The translations under genes and the position numbers were made by a program. A stretch of DNA of 64,000 bases from the NCBI RefSeq assembly GCF_037450285.1, contig NZ_JAQISN010000003.1, positions 310,001 to 374,000 on the forward strand, in the 5' to 3' direction. The notes under the pieces are model-generated. The model ran no database searches. It was not told where the DNA came from and worked only from the letters and a program-made list of their open reading frames with translations. Below, one piece after another: positions 51,043-61,399 of this stretch. Positions within the stretch are counted from its first letter, which is position 1. The number at the start of each line of letters is the position of its first letter. This DNA comes from Erwinia sp. SLM-02. Its GTDB lineage: Bacteria; Pseudomonadota; Gammaproteobacteria; Enterobacterales; Enterobacteriaceae.

Positions 51043-51864
51043 TTAGCTCTCCTGCTGCTGCGGATTTGCAGATAACCAGTTAGCCAGCTGACAGTACTGC
51101 GCCACCGTGATGTTCTCGGCACGCAGGGTCGCATCGATATTCATCTCTTCCAGCGCTTCCGGCGTGAACAGATGGCCGAGGCTGTTGCGCAGGGTTTTGC
51201 GGCGCTTACCGAAGGCTTCTGTCGTGATGCGGCTCAGCACCCGTACGCTCTCTACCGGGTTAGGCAGCGTGGCGTAAGGCATCAGGCGGACCACCGCCGA
51301 GTCAACTTTCGGTGCCGGGGTAAAGGACTCAGGCGGCACTTCCAGCACCGGGATCACCTGGCAGTAATACTGTGCCATCACCGTCAGACGACCATACGCT
51401 TTACTGCCCGGACCGGCAACCAGACGATTCACCACTTCCTTTTGCAGCATAAAGTGCATGTCGCGAATGGAGCCAACATAGCTGAAAAGGTGGAACATCA
51501 ACGGCGTGGAAATATTATACGGCAGGTTGCCGAACACGCGCAGCGGCTGGCCTTTTTCTGCGGCGAGGGCCGCAAAATCAAAGGTCATCGCATCCTGCTG
51601 GAAGATAGTGAGCTTCGGACCGAGGAACGGATGGGTCTGCAGGCGTGCTGCCAGATCGCGGTCAAGCTCCACCACGGTCATTTCATCAATGCGTTCGCCA
51701 ACCGGCTCGGTCAGTGCGCCGAGGCCGGGGCCGATTTCGACAATCGCCTCGCCGCGCTGAGGGTGGATAGCGTTGACAATACTGTCGATAATATACTGAT
51801 CGTTAAGGAAGTTCTGGCCAAAACGTTTGCGGGCAAAATGGCCCTGATGGACGCGACTATTCAT
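51043..51864 (-). CDS. rsmA: 16S rRNA dimethyladenosine transferase (KsgA)
   Basis: Dimethylates A1518 and A1519 in the 3' hairpin of 16S rRNA during 30S maturation. It has 273 residues. SAM-binding motifs are VEIGPGLGALTEPV and VVELDRDLA; the catalytic NLPY motif is FGNLPYNISTPLMFHL. It overlaps pdxA by 8 bases (51857-51864) and is 1 base from apaG, so the operon is tightly coupled. Confidence 0.97.
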   Translation of the reverse strand: MNSRVHQGHFARKRFGQNFLNDQYIIDSIVNAIHPQRGEAIVEIGPGLGALTEPVGERIDEMTVVELDRDLAARLQTHPFLGPKLTIFQQDAMTFDFAALAAEKGQPLRVFGNLPYNISTPLMFHLFSYVGSIRDMHFMLQKEVVNRLVAGPGSKAYGRLTVMAQYYCQVIPVLEVPPESFTPAPKVDSAVVRLMPYATLPNPVESVRVLSRITTEAFGKRRKTLRNSLGHLFTPEALEEMNIDATLRAENITVAQYCQLANWLSANPQQQES

Positions 51865-52855
51865 TACTGCTCTTAATCATGGTGATGGCGAGGTTAAGCG
51901 CCGTTTTAAAGCTGCCCGCATCGGCCTGACCGCTCCCGGCCAGCTCAAGAGCCGTACCGTGATCGACAGACGTGCGGATAAATGGCAGACCGAGGGTGAT
52001 ATTCACCGCGCGGCCGAAGCCCTGATATTTTAGCACCGGAAGGCCCTGATCGTGATACATCGCCAGCACCGCGTCTGCGTGCTGCAGATACTTGGGCTGG
52101 AACAGCGTATCGGCAGGGAGCGGGCCGGTCAGATTGATCCCACGCTGACGCAGTTCGTCCAGTGCCGGGATAATGGTGTCAATTTCTTCACGGCCCATAT
52201 GGCCGCCTTCCCCGGCGTGGGGATTCAGCCCGCAGACCAGGATATGCGGCTCGCGGCTGCCAAACTTACTTTGCAGATCGGCATGCAGAATCGTAATCAC
52301 TTCGTGCAGGCTTTCGCGGGTAATGGCGGCGGACACGTCCTTCAGCGGCAGGTGCGTGGTCGCCAGCGCCACGCGCAGCTCCTCCGTGGCCAGCATCATC
52401 ACCACGCGGTCGCAGCCCGCGCGTTCGGCAAAGAATTCGGTATGGCCGCTGAACGGGATCCCGGCATCGTTAATCACGCCCTTGTGCACCGGGCCGGTGA
52501 TCAGCGCGACGAACTCGCCGTTCAGGCAGCCGTCACAGGCGCGGGCGAGGGAGGCCAGCACGTAATGGCTGTTGTCCACGCACAGCTCGCCGGCGGTCAC
52601 CGGCTGCGCCAGCGGCAGCGATAATACCGTCAGCGAGCCTGCGCTTTGCGGCTGAGCGGGCGCATCCGGCTGGTACTCACGCAGGGTCAGGGGTAAATGC
52701 AAAGCTGCCGCGCGGGTGCGCAGCAGCTCGGGGTCGGCACAGATAACCAGTTCAACCGGCCAGGCCTGCTGGGCCAGCTGAACGATTAAATCGGGACCAA
52801 TCCCGGCGGGTTCGCCGGGAGTGATAACGACGCGAAGGTTACTGTGCATTGGCAT
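51857..52855 (-). CDS. pdxA: 4-hydroxythreonine-4-phosphate dehydrogenase
   Basis: NAD-dependent enzyme of the DXP-dependent pyridoxal phosphate pathway. It has 332 residues starting MPMHSNLRVVITPGEPAGIGPD; the ATG at 52849 is an alternative two codons in. Metal-binding histidines are expected in GHTEFFAERAG, NPHAGEGGHMG and MYHDQGLPVLKYQGFG. Its start overlaps the surA end by 17 bases. Confidence 0.97.
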   Translation of the reverse strand: MPMHSNLRVVITPGEPAGIGPDLIVQLAQQAWPVELVICADPELLRTRAAALHLPLTLREYQPDAPAQPQSAGSLTVLSLPLAQPVTAGELCVDNSHYVLASLARACDGCLNGEFVALITGPVHKGVINDAGIPFSGHTEFFAERAGCDRVVMMLATEELRVALATTHLPLKDVSAAITRESLHEVITILHADLQSKFGSREPHILVCGLNPHAGEGGHMGREEIDTIIPALDELRQRGINLTGPLPADTLFQPKYLQHADAVLAMYHDQGLPVLKYQGFGRAVNITLGLPFIRTSVDHGTALELAGSGQADAGSFKTALNLAITMIKSSNE

Positions 52856-54134
52856 CCAGAATCTTCACATAGGCGGCCGCACGCTCTTCCTGCATCCAGG
52901 TCTGCGCTTCTTCCGCAAATTTACGGTTGAACAGCAGGCGGTAAGCACGCTCTTTCTTCGCCGCATCGGTCTTATCAACCTGACGCGTGTCCAGCAGCTG
53001 GATTAAATGCCAGCCGAAGGAGGAGTGAACCGGCGCGCTCATCTGACCTTTTTGCAGACGCAGCAGCGCATCCCGGAAGGCCGGATCGAAGGTTTCCGGA
53101 GAAGCCCAGCCCAGATCGCCGCCCTGGTTCGCTGAACCCGGATCCTGCGACAGCTGTTTCGCCGCGTTGGCAAAGGTCAGCTTGCCGCTGTTGATCTCGT
53201 TGGCCACTTCCTGCAGTTTCTGACGCGCCTGGTCGTCGGTCATAATCGGCGACGGCTTCAACAGAATGTGGCGGGCATGCACCTCGGTCACGGAAATGCT
53301 CTGGCTGTCGCCGCGCATGTCGTTCACTTTGAGGATATGGAAGCCAACGCCGGAACGGATTGGGCCGATAATATCGCCCTTTTTCGCGGTAATCAGCGCC
53401 TGGCCGAACAGTGACGGCAGCTCCTGAATACGACCCCAGCCCATGTTACCGCCCTTCAGCGCCTGAGGATCGGCGGAATAGGTGATAGCCATTTTACCGA
53501 AGTCAGCGCCGCCTTTGGCTTCTTCAACCAGCTTACGCGCCAGCGCTTCCTGATCGTCAACCTGCTGCTGGGAAGGATTCTCCGGCAGCGGTAGCAGGAT
53601 GTGGCTGAGGTTCAGTTCGGTGCCCGCATCGTTCTGGGCAGCCATCTGCGTTGCCAGGGAATCAACTTCCTGCGGCAGAATGGTCACGCGACGGCGAACT
53701 TCGTTATTGCGGACTTCAGAGGTCAGCATCTCTTTGCGGATCTGCTCACGGTAGGTGGCGTAGTTAATACCGTCATAAGCCAGACGGCTACGCAGCTGAT
53801 CGGCGCTCATTTTATTCTGCGCGGCAATGTTGCCAATGGCCTGGTCCAGCTGGGCATCGCTGATCTGCACGCCCGCCTGTTTAGCCATCTGCAGGAGAAT
53901 GTTATCCATAATCAGACGTTCAATAATCTGATGGCGTAACGTTTTGTCATCGGGTAGCTGCTGTCCTGCCTGCTGTGCCTGACCTTTAACGGACTGCATC
54001 ATGCCGTCCACATCACTTTCCAAGACCACGCCGTTGTTAACAACAGCGGCGACTTTATCAACTACCTGCGGGGCTGCGAACGCGGTGCTGGCCGTCAGGG
54101 CTGCACCGAGGATCAGCATTCTCCAGTTCTTCAT
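52839..54134 (-). CDS. surA: Periplasmic chaperone / peptidyl-prolyl isomerase SurA
   Basis: Chaperone escorting outer-membrane beta-barrel proteins, including LptD, to the BAM complex. From the ATG at 54134 (MKNWRMLILGAALTASTAFA, signal peptide) it has 431 residues (E. coli 428). An N-terminal chaperone domain with APQVVDKVAAVVNNGVVLESDVD is followed by two parvulin domains (about 170-275 and 285-390; the second has VHARHILLKPSPIM) and a C-terminal helix. The frame is open to 54182 but the extra residues precede the signal peptide. It directly follows its main client lptD. Confidence 0.97.
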   Translation of the reverse strand: MKNWRMLILGAALTASTAFAAPQVVDKVAAVVNNGVVLESDVDGMMQSVKGQAQQAGQQLPDDKTLRHQIIERLIMDNILLQMAKQAGVQISDAQLDQAIGNIAAQNKMSADQLRSRLAYDGINYATYREQIRKEMLTSEVRNNEVRRRVTILPQEVDSLATQMAAQNDAGTELNLSHILLPLPENPSQQQVDDQEALARKLVEEAKGGADFGKMAITYSADPQALKGGNMGWGRIQELPSLFGQALITAKKGDIIGPIRSGVGFHILKVNDMRGDSQSISVTEVHARHILLKPSPIMTDDQARQKLQEVANEINSGKLTFANAAKQLSQDPGSANQGGDLGWASPETFDPAFRDALLRLQKGQMSAPVHSSFGWHLIQLLDTRQVDKTDAAKKERAYRLLFNRKFAEEAQTWMQEERAAAYVKILDANAQ

Positions 54135-54189
54135 ACTTTTTCCATTCTTCCTATCCGCACTGCGGGTTGGCATATCAAACATTACAACA

Positions 54190-56532
54190 TCAGAAAGCGC
54201 GTTGATAAGGCAGGATGCCCTGACGCAGCATTTGACCGGTACCTAAGCCATAACTCGGGCTGAGGCCACGCAGCTCAATGTTGAACGAGACTTTATTGTC
54301 GTACTTACTGTTGTCGTCTTCGAAGCTGGTAATTTTACGTTCATACCCCAGGCGAATCGCATAACAGCAGGAACTGTACTGGATGCCCACCAGCTGATCG
54401 GCTGGCTGATTCGCTTTGGTATCGTAATACCACGCACCGACCACGGACCACGCATCAGCAATAGGCCAGCTGGCTGTGGCACCAACCTGAGAAATGCCTT
54501 TTTGATACAGTGGGTTAGTATATTGAGTCAGCGTCTGCTGAATATACTCTTCACTGGTATAGCGATAGTTCAGCTGCACCATGCGGTCAGCATCACGACG
54601 CCATTCCAGCACGGCGTTACCCTGCGAAACGTTGTCCAGGCGGGTGTCATACTGCAGACCACCACGCGCTGCCCAACGGTCGCTGATTTTCCAGTAGGTA
54701 TCGCCGGCCCACACCAGGCTGCCTCGATCGTCATCATCCGTATAGTTCAATCCGGTCCGTGCCGGGGTGAACGAGTAGATTTGACCAATGGAAGCGTTAA
54801 AACGTTCAACCAGATCGTTATCAAAAATTCGCGTGGTGACACCGGTGGTCACCTGGTTGGCTGACGCGATACGATCCAGGCCGCTGTAGGTCTTGTCGCG
54901 GAACAGGCCGGTATAGTCGCTTTGCAGCAGCGTGGAGTCATACGCGTTGATATTGCTCTGGTTACGATACGGGATGTACAGGTACTGCATACGCGGTTCC
55001 AGCGTTTGCGTATAGCCCGGTGACCAGTTCATATCGCGGTCAAAGACCATTTTTCCGTCAACCTTAAACTGCGGCATAACGCGGTTAACCGAGTTCTTTA
55101 ACTGGTTATCCTGGTTCTGGCTCAGCGAGTTGAAGTACTCAACGTCATTCTGTTCGTAGTGGGTGGCCAGCAGTTTCGCTTCGGTGTTCAGGCTGCCCCA
55201 GCGGTTAGACAGCGGCAGGTCAATGGTCGGTTCCAGATGCAAACGCGTGGCGTCCGGGTACTGACCGTTAACGTTGGTGAACTTGACCGCTTGCGCATAG
55301 AGGTGCGTATCAAACGGACCGATGTCGTTTTTGTAATAGTTGAAGTCAAACTGCGGCTCGGCGCGATAGATGTTACGCGTGGAGTTGGTTGAAAAGATCT
55401 GGAACTGCTTGGTCGACAGCGTGGCGTCCCAGTTCTTTTCCGCGTAGCCCACGCTGAATTTCTGCGTGACGTAGCCATCGGTGGTTGAACCGTAAGTGGA
55501 ATCCAGGTCGGTAAAGTAATACGGGTCGCTGACTTTGGTATAGTCCGCGTTGAATCGCCAGTTTTGATCGTAGACACCGGAATGGACCCAGTGGAACAGC
55601 CAGCGGTTCGAATCTTTATCATCCGCGTGTTCACGATTGTAAACGTCATCGGAATTCATATAGTCGAATTCCATCAGGCCGGAACCCACGCCGGTCAGAT
55701 AGCGGAATTCATTCTGCCACTGCATACCGCGACGGCTGATATAGTGCGGCGTCAGCGTGGCATCGGCCTGCGGCGCGATATTCCAGTAGTACGGCAGCAT
55801 AAACTCAAAGCCGCTGCTGCTGCCGTATTTCGCGTTCGGGATCAGGAAACCGGATCGGCGCTTATCGCCCACCGGTAGCTGCAGATAAGGGCTGTAAAAC
55901 ACCGGCACCGGGCCGATTTTAAAGCGGGCGTTCCAGATCTCAGCCAGCTGCTCATCGCGATCGTGGATCACTTCAGAACCCACCACGCTCCAGCTGTTCT
56001 GCCCTGGAAGGCAGGAGGTAAAGGTACCGTTTTCCAGAATCGTGTAGCGGTTGTCGCCGCGCAGCTTCATCTGATCGGCGTCACCGCGACCCTGACGACC
56101 CACCATCTGGTAGTTACCGTTCCAGACGTTGGTATCTTTGGTATTCAGATTCGACCAGGCTTTCGGGCCTTTCAGGATCACCTGGTTATCGTCATAGCGC
56201 ACATTACCGAGCGCATCCACGGTGCGGGTCGGCGTGGCCTGCCCCTGTACCGTTTTCTGATGCAGCTGAACTTCGTCGGACTGCAGACGGCTGTTGCCCT
56301 GCTGAATGTCAACGTTACCGGTGAACACCGCGTTATCCGGGTAGTTTCCCTGCGCTTTGTCGGCATCGATGGTGACCGGCAGCTCGTTGGTTTTCTTTCC
56401 CTGTACCAGAGGGCGGTCGTAACTAGGTACACCCAGCATACATTGAGATGCGAGGTCATCGGCCAGTCCTTGCTGGCTGTACAGCGCTGAACCGATTAGG
56501 GTTGCCAGCAATGTAGGTAGACTTTTTTTCAT
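54190..56532 (-). CDS. lptD: LPS-assembly outer-membrane protein LptD
   Basis: Beta-barrel that inserts lipopolysaccharide into the outer leaflet together with LptE. From the ATG at 56532 (MKKSLPTLLATLIGSALYSQ, signal peptide ending GLA|DD) it has 780 residues. The four cysteines that form the functional disulfides are present: CMLGVPSYDRP near the N-terminus, SCLPGQNSW, and the adjacent pair in YSSCCYAIRLGYE. The N-terminal LptA-like (OstA) domain is followed by a large barrel. It is the first gene of a six-gene operon and diverges from djlA over 256 bp. Confidence 0.97.
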   Translation of the reverse strand: MKKSLPTLLATLIGSALYSQQGLADDLASQCMLGVPSYDRPLVQGKKTNELPVTIDADKAQGNYPDNAVFTGNVDIQQGNSRLQSDEVQLHQKTVQGQATPTRTVDALGNVRYDDNQVILKGPKAWSNLNTKDTNVWNGNYQMVGRQGRGDADQMKLRGDNRYTILENGTFTSCLPGQNSWSVVGSEVIHDRDEQLAEIWNARFKIGPVPVFYSPYLQLPVGDKRRSGFLIPNAKYGSSSGFEFMLPYYWNIAPQADATLTPHYISRRGMQWQNEFRYLTGVGSGLMEFDYMNSDDVYNREHADDKDSNRWLFHWVHSGVYDQNWRFNADYTKVSDPYYFTDLDSTYGSTTDGYVTQKFSVGYAEKNWDATLSTKQFQIFSTNSTRNIYRAEPQFDFNYYKNDIGPFDTHLYAQAVKFTNVNGQYPDATRLHLEPTIDLPLSNRWGSLNTEAKLLATHYEQNDVEYFNSLSQNQDNQLKNSVNRVMPQFKVDGKMVFDRDMNWSPGYTQTLEPRMQYLYIPYRNQSNINAYDSTLLQSDYTGLFRDKTYSGLDRIASANQVTTGVTTRIFDNDLVERFNASIGQIYSFTPARTGLNYTDDDDRGSLVWAGDTYWKISDRWAARGGLQYDTRLDNVSQGNAVLEWRRDADRMVQLNYRYTSEEYIQQTLTQYTNPLYQKGISQVGATASWPIADAWSVVGAWYYDTKANQPADQLVGIQYSSCCYAIRLGYERKITSFEDDNSKYDNKVSFNIELRGLSPSYGLGTGQMLRQGILPYQRAF

Positions 56533-56788
56533 ACGCGGTATCGAAAATTCCGTGGTCACTGGCATCATGCCGACAAACCGTCAGAGACTATCGTACTCAA
56601 CTGGATTGCGCCAGTCATACCCACCATCTTTCGGGAGGGCCGTAGCTCTACAGTTTACTCGTTGTCTGTCTGTATCAACCAAACAGGGAGACTTCTGGTT
56701 GTTTGACCGTGTTGCCAATAGGCTATGGGGTGAATGACAGGTATGATAATGCAATTTTTAGCCTTGAGCATGGCGAATTGAGGAGTAT

Positions 56789-57610
56789 ATGCGCTATTGG
56801 GGAAAAGTATTGGGTCTTGTGCTCGGTTTGTTATCCGGCGCGGGCTTTTGGGGACTGGTTATCGGCCTGCTGGTGGGCCATCTGGTCGATCGTGCAAGTG
56901 TGACCCGGCAGCAGGGATATTTTGCGAATCAGCAGTCTCGCCAGGCGCTTTTTTTCCGCACCACCTTCCAGGTGATGGGCCATCTGACCAAGTCAAAGGG
57001 GCGGGTGACCGACGCGGATATTCAGATGGCCTCGTTGCTGATGGATCGTATGCAGCTGCACGGCGAAGCCCGTACCGCCGCACAGCGTGCTTTCCGCGAG
57101 GGCAAAGAAGGGGATTACCCCTTAAGGGATAAGCTTCGCGAACTGCGCAGCGCCTGCTTTGGCCGCTTTGATTTGATTCGGATGTTTCTGGAAATTCAGA
57201 TCCAGGCCGCCTTTGCCGATGGCTCACTGCATCCCAACGAGCGCCAGGTGCTGTACGTGATCGCCGAAGAGCTGGGGATTTCCCGCGTTCAGTTCGATCA
57301 GTTCTTGCGGATGATGGAGAGCGGCCAGCAGTTTGGCGGCGGCTATCAGGGCAGTGGTTCGTCGCAGGGCGGTTACGCACCCGGCAGCCGTGGCCCGACG
57401 CTGGAAGATGCCTGCAGCGTGCTCGGTGTCAAAAGCAGCGATGACGCCACGACGATCAAGCGCGCCTACCGCAAGCTGATGAGCGAGCATCATCCCGACA
57501 AGCTGGTGGCCAAAGGATTACCGCCGCAGATGATGGAAATGGCCAAGCAGAAAGCGCAGGAAATTCAGGCCGCGTACGACCTGATTAAGCGCGAGAAAGG
57601 ATTTAAATAG
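56789..57610 (+). CDS. djlA: DnaJ-like membrane co-chaperone DjlA
   Basis: Type III J-protein anchored in the inner membrane by an unusual N-terminal glycine-containing helix (WGKVLGLVLGLLSGAGFWGLVIGLLVG, 4-30). It has 273 residues. A TerB-like helical domain follows (about 50-190), then a glycine/serine linker and a C-terminal J domain (about 205-273) with HPD in SEHHPDKLV. In E. coli it works with DnaK and modulates the Rcs envelope stress system. Confidence 0.96.
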   Translation: MRYWGKVLGLVLGLLSGAGFWGLVIGLLVGHLVDRASVTRQQGYFANQQSRQALFFRTTFQVMGHLTKSKGRVTDADIQMASLLMDRMQLHGEARTAAQRAFREGKEGDYPLRDKLRELRSACFGRFDLIRMFLEIQIQAAFADGSLHPNERQVLYVIAEELGISRVQFDQFLRMMESGQQFGGGYQGSGSSQGGYAPGSRGPTLEDACSVLGVKSSDDATTIKRAYRKLMSEHHPDKLVAKGLPPQMMEMAKQKAQEIQAAYDLIKREKGFK

Positions 57611-57652
57611 TTTCAGGCCTGGGCAGTGCCCGATATCCTCACGTACTCCGCT

Positions 57653-58312
57653 TCAAAAATCGGCGGGCTGGCGGAAGGTCATCGGCGTGCCGAACTGCGG
57701 ATGAGTGATGCTCAGGCTCTCCGCATGCAGCTGCAGGCGGGGCGCCATCGCTCTGGCTTCGTCGTGCGCGTAGAAGCGATCGCCGAGAATCGGGTGCCCC
57801 AGCGCCAGCATATGCACGCGCAGCTGGTGGGAACGCCCGGTGATCGGCTTTAGCTGCACGCGTGCGCTGTTGTCGGCGGCATAGTCCAGCACCTGATACT
57901 CGGTCTGCGCCGACTTGCCGGTTTCAAAACACACCTTCTGCATAGGCCGGTTGGGCCAGTCACAGATCAGCGGCAAATCCACCAGGCCGCTTTCCGGCTG
58001 CGGATGGCCCCAGACGCGGGCGACGTAGGTTTTCTGCGGCTCGCGTTCGCGGAACTGGCGCTTCAGCTCGCGCTCGGCGGCCTTGTTAAGCGCCACGACG
58101 ATCACGCCGCTGGTGGCCATATCCAGACGATGCACGGATTCGGCCGCCGGAAAATCACGCTGGACGCGCGTCATCACGCTGTCCTTGTGTTCCTCCAGGC
58201 GCCCGGGAACCGACAGCAGACCGCTGGGCTTGTTCACCACCATAATATGCTGATCCTGGTAGAGAATGTGCAGCCAGGGTTCAAGCGGCGGATTGTAGGG
58301 TTCCATCATCAT
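57653..58312 (-). CDS. rluA: Dual-specificity rRNA/tRNA pseudouridine synthase RluA
   Basis: Makes pseudouridine 746 in 23S rRNA and 32 in several tRNAs. It has 219 residues, equal to E. coli. The catalytic aspartate is in ESVHRLDMATSGV; other family blocks are VVNKPSGLLSVPGR and ITGRSHQLRVHMLALGHPILGD. It lies 42 bases downstream of rapA on the same strand and converges on djlA. Confidence 0.97.
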   Translation of the reverse strand: MMMEPYNPPLEPWLHILYQDQHIMVVNKPSGLLSVPGRLEEHKDSVMTRVQRDFPAAESVHRLDMATSGVIVVALNKAAERELKRQFREREPQKTYVARVWGHPQPESGLVDLPLICDWPNRPMQKVCFETGKSAQTEYQVLDYAADNSARVQLKPITGRSHQLRVHMLALGHPILGDRFYAHDEARAMAPRLQLHAESLSITHPQFGTPMTFRQPADF

Positions 58313-58353
58313 TTCTCTGCCCTGGGCCAGCCGTGCTGGCCCGCTCTTGTGAC

Positions 58354-61260
58354 TTACTGGTGGGTAACAACGATCAGACGCAGCGCGTCCAGACGCCAGC
58401 CGGCCTGGTCCAGATTAGCCAGCACCTGCTCACGATTGCTTTCCAGCGCATCAATCTCATCCTGACGGATGTTCGGATTGACCGCGCTCAGCGCTTCCAG
58501 ACGCGACAGCTCGGCGCTCAGCTTCTCGTTGGCTTCCACCCGGGCGGCTTCAATCAGCTTGCGCGCTTCCACTTCGGCCTGCTCTTCAGAAAGCTTGATG
58601 ATCTCGTGCACGTTCTGCTGCACCGCGTTCACCAGCTTGCTGCCGGTATGGCGGTTCACCGCGTTCAGCTGACGGTTAAAGCTTTCGAACTCAACCTTGC
58701 TGGCGAGGTTGTTGCCTTTGCTGTCCACCAGCATACGTACCGGCGTTGGCGGCAGGAAGCGGGTCAGCTGCAGATGCTTAGGCGCCTGGGCTTCCACCAC
58801 GTAAATCAGCTCCAGCAGCAGGGTACCCACCGGCAGCGCCTTGTTCTTCAGCAGCGACAGCGCACAGCTGCCGGTATCGCCGGAAAGGATCAGATCCAGA
58901 CCGTTGCGGATGATCGGATGCTCCCAGCTGACGTACTGCGCATCTTCGCGCGACAGCGCCTGGTTGCGGTCAAAGGTGATGGTGCAGCCGTCTTCCGGCA
59001 GGCCCGGGAAGTCCGGCACCAGCATATGATCGCCCGGGGTCAGCACGATCAGGTTGTCGCTGCGGTCTTCCTGATTGATACCGACGATGTCGAACAGGTT
59101 CAGCGCGAAGTTGACCAGCTCAACGTCATTATCCTGCTCGGAAATCAGGTCGGCCAGCGCCTGCGCCTGCTCGCCGCCGTTGGAGTTCAGCTCCAGCAGG
59201 CGGTCACGGCCCTGCTCCAGCTGGGCTTTCAGCGCGTCGTGCTGCTTGCGGCACTCGTGGATAAAGTCATCCATGCCTTCCTGATTTTCCGGTGAGGCCA
59301 GATAGGCGATCAGCTGCTCATAGGCGCTGTCGTAAATGGTGCGGCCGGTCGGGCAGGTGTGTTCAAACGCATCCAGCCCTTCGTGATACCACTTCACCAG
59401 CACCGACTGGGCGGTTTTTTCCAGGTAGGGAACGTGGATCTCGATATCGTGCGCCTGACCGATACGGTCCAGACGGCCGATACGCTGCTCCAGCAGGTCC
59501 GGGTTAAACGGCAGATCGAACATCACCAGCTTACTGGCGAACTGGAAGTTACGGCCTTCTGAACCGATTTCGGAGCACAGCAGAACCTGAGCGCCGTCCT
59601 CTTCCGAGGCAAACCAGGCCGCCGCGCGGTCACGCTCAATAATCGACAGGCCTTCGTGGAACACGGCGGCGCGAATACCTTCACGCTCGCGCAGAACCTG
59701 CTCCAGCTGCAGCGCGGTGGCGGCTTTGGCACAGATCACCAGCACTTTCTGGTCGCGGTTGCTGGTGAGGTAGCCCATCAGCCATTCAACGCGCGGGTCG
59801 AAGTTCCACCAGGTGCCGCTGTCGCCTTCAAATTCCTGGTAAATCTGCTCCGGATAAAGCATATCGCGGGCGCGTTCGTCGGCGGATTTACGGGCGCCCA
59901 TGATGCCGGACACTTTGATCGCCGTCTGGTACTGGGTTGGCAGCGGCAGACGGATTTGATGCAGCTCGCGTTTCGGGAAGCCCTTCACGCCGTTACGGGT
60001 GTTACGGAACAGCACGCGGCTGGTGCCGTGGCGGTCCATCAGCATGCTAATCAGCTCTTTGCGGGCGGCCTGTTTGCCTTCGCGATCGCTGTTAGCGACC
60101 TGCAGCAGCGGCTCGATATCCTGCTCGCCCATCAGGTCGTTGATCAGGTTCATCTCATCGTTGCCGATGGTTTTATCCGCCAGCAGCATCGATACCGCAT
60201 CGGCGATCGGGCGGAAGTGCTTCTGCTCTTCGGCAAACTGCGCGAAATCGTGGAAGCGGTTCGGGTCCAGCAGGCGCAGGCGGGCGAAGTGGCTCTCCAT
60301 GCCCAGCTGTTCCGGCGTTGCGGTCAGCAGCAGTACGCCCGGGATATGCTCGGCCAGCTGCTCAATCACCTGATATTCACGGCTTGGGGCATCTTCTGAC
60401 CACACCAGGTGGTGCGCTTCATCGACCACCATCAGGTCCCATTCGGCATCGGCCAGCTTTTCAAGGCGCTGCTTGTTGCGGCGCACGAAGTCCAGCGAAC
60501 AGATAATCATCTGCTCGGTATCGAACGGGTTATCGCTGTCGAGCTGGGCTTCGGCATAGCGCGCATCGTCAAACAGGGCGAAACGCAGGTTAAAGCGGCG
60601 CAGCATTTCAACCAGCCACTGATGCTGTAAGGTTTCCGGGACGACGATCAGGATGCGCTCGGCGCGACCGGCCAGCAGCTGCTGGTGGATAATCATCCCG
60701 GCTTCAATGGTTTTACCTAAACCGACCTCATCGGCCAGCAGCACGCGCGGCGCATGGCGGCGGCCGACGTCGTGAGCAATATGCAGCTGGTGCGGGATCA
60801 GGCTGGTGCGCATGCCGCGCAGGCCGCTGGTGGCCAGACGGTACTGCTCGCTCTGATATTTACGCGCGCGGAAGCGCAGCGCAAAGCGGTCCATGCGGTC
60901 CAGCTGCCCGGCGAACAGGCGATCCTGCGGCTTGCCAAACACCAGCTTGCTGTCCAGCATCACTTCGCTCAGACGCACGGCGGGTTCATTGGTGTCGAGG
61001 CGGGTACCGAAATAACTCACCACGCCGTTATTGGTTTGCACTTCGTCAACTTCCAGCTGCCAGCCCTCGTGGCTGGTAATGGTATCGCCCGGATTAAAAA
61101 CGACGCGAGTGATCGGCGAATCATTTCTGGCATAGAGGCGGTTTTCGCCCGTTGCGGGGAATAACAGCGTCACCATTCGGGTATCAACGGCAACCACAGT
61201 TCCTAATCCCAGTTCGCTTTCCGTATCGCTTATCCAGCGTTGACCAAGTGTAAAAGGCAT
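58354..61260 (-). CDS. rapA: RNA polymerase recycling ATPase RapA (HepA)
   Basis: SWI2/SNF2 ATPase bound to RNA polymerase that helps recycle it after termination. It has 968 residues, as in E. coli. Two N-terminal Tudor-like domains (about 1-110) are followed by the ATPase. Walker A is LADEVGLGKTIEAGMI, the DEAH box is LMVVDEAHHLVW, and the C-terminal helicase motifs are CSEIGSEGRNFQFAS and RIGRLDRIGQ. It is probably cotranscribed with rluA. Confidence 0.97.
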   Translation of the reverse strand: MPFTLGQRWISDTESELGLGTVVAVDTRMVTLLFPATGENRLYARNDSPITRVVFNPGDTITSHEGWQLEVDEVQTNNGVVSYFGTRLDTNEPAVRLSEVMLDSKLVFGKPQDRLFAGQLDRMDRFALRFRARKYQSEQYRLATSGLRGMRTSLIPHQLHIAHDVGRRHAPRVLLADEVGLGKTIEAGMIIHQQLLAGRAERILIVVPETLQHQWLVEMLRRFNLRFALFDDARYAEAQLDSDNPFDTEQMIICSLDFVRRNKQRLEKLADAEWDLMVVDEAHHLVWSEDAPSREYQVIEQLAEHIPGVLLLTATPEQLGMESHFARLRLLDPNRFHDFAQFAEEQKHFRPIADAVSMLLADKTIGNDEMNLINDLMGEQDIEPLLQVANSDREGKQAARKELISMLMDRHGTSRVLFRNTRNGVKGFPKRELHQIRLPLPTQYQTAIKVSGIMGARKSADERARDMLYPEQIYQEFEGDSGTWWNFDPRVEWLMGYLTSNRDQKVLVICAKAATALQLEQVLREREGIRAAVFHEGLSIIERDRAAAWFASEEDGAQVLLCSEIGSEGRNFQFASKLVMFDLPFNPDLLEQRIGRLDRIGQAHDIEIHVPYLEKTAQSVLVKWYHEGLDAFEHTCPTGRTIYDSAYEQLIAYLASPENQEGMDDFIHECRKQHDALKAQLEQGRDRLLELNSNGGEQAQALADLISEQDNDVELVNFALNLFDIVGINQEDRSDNLIVLTPGDHMLVPDFPGLPEDGCTITFDRNQALSREDAQYVSWEHPIIRNGLDLILSGDTGSCALSLLKNKALPVGTLLLELIYVVEAQAPKHLQLTRFLPPTPVRMLVDSKGNNLASKVEFESFNRQLNAVNRHTGSKLVNAVQQNVHEIIKLSEEQAEVEARKLIEAARVEANEKLSAELSRLEALSAVNPNIRQDEIDALESNREQVLANLDQAGWRLDALRLIVVTHQ

Positions 61261-61399
61261 AAATATTCGGCTCGATTTTCGTGTAGTCAGTTTCAGGCAA
61301 TAGTATAACGCCCCGGCAGAATCTGCCCGGCGTGCATGTCAGAACGAGTTATTTGAGGAAGGGCGCTATGGTACTGGAAGGTGGCCCGTTCGTCACCTG

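Noticed and set aside
58333..59295. 320-codon plus-strand frame opposite rapA
   Set aside because: Shadow frame of rapA with unrealistic composition and no start signal.
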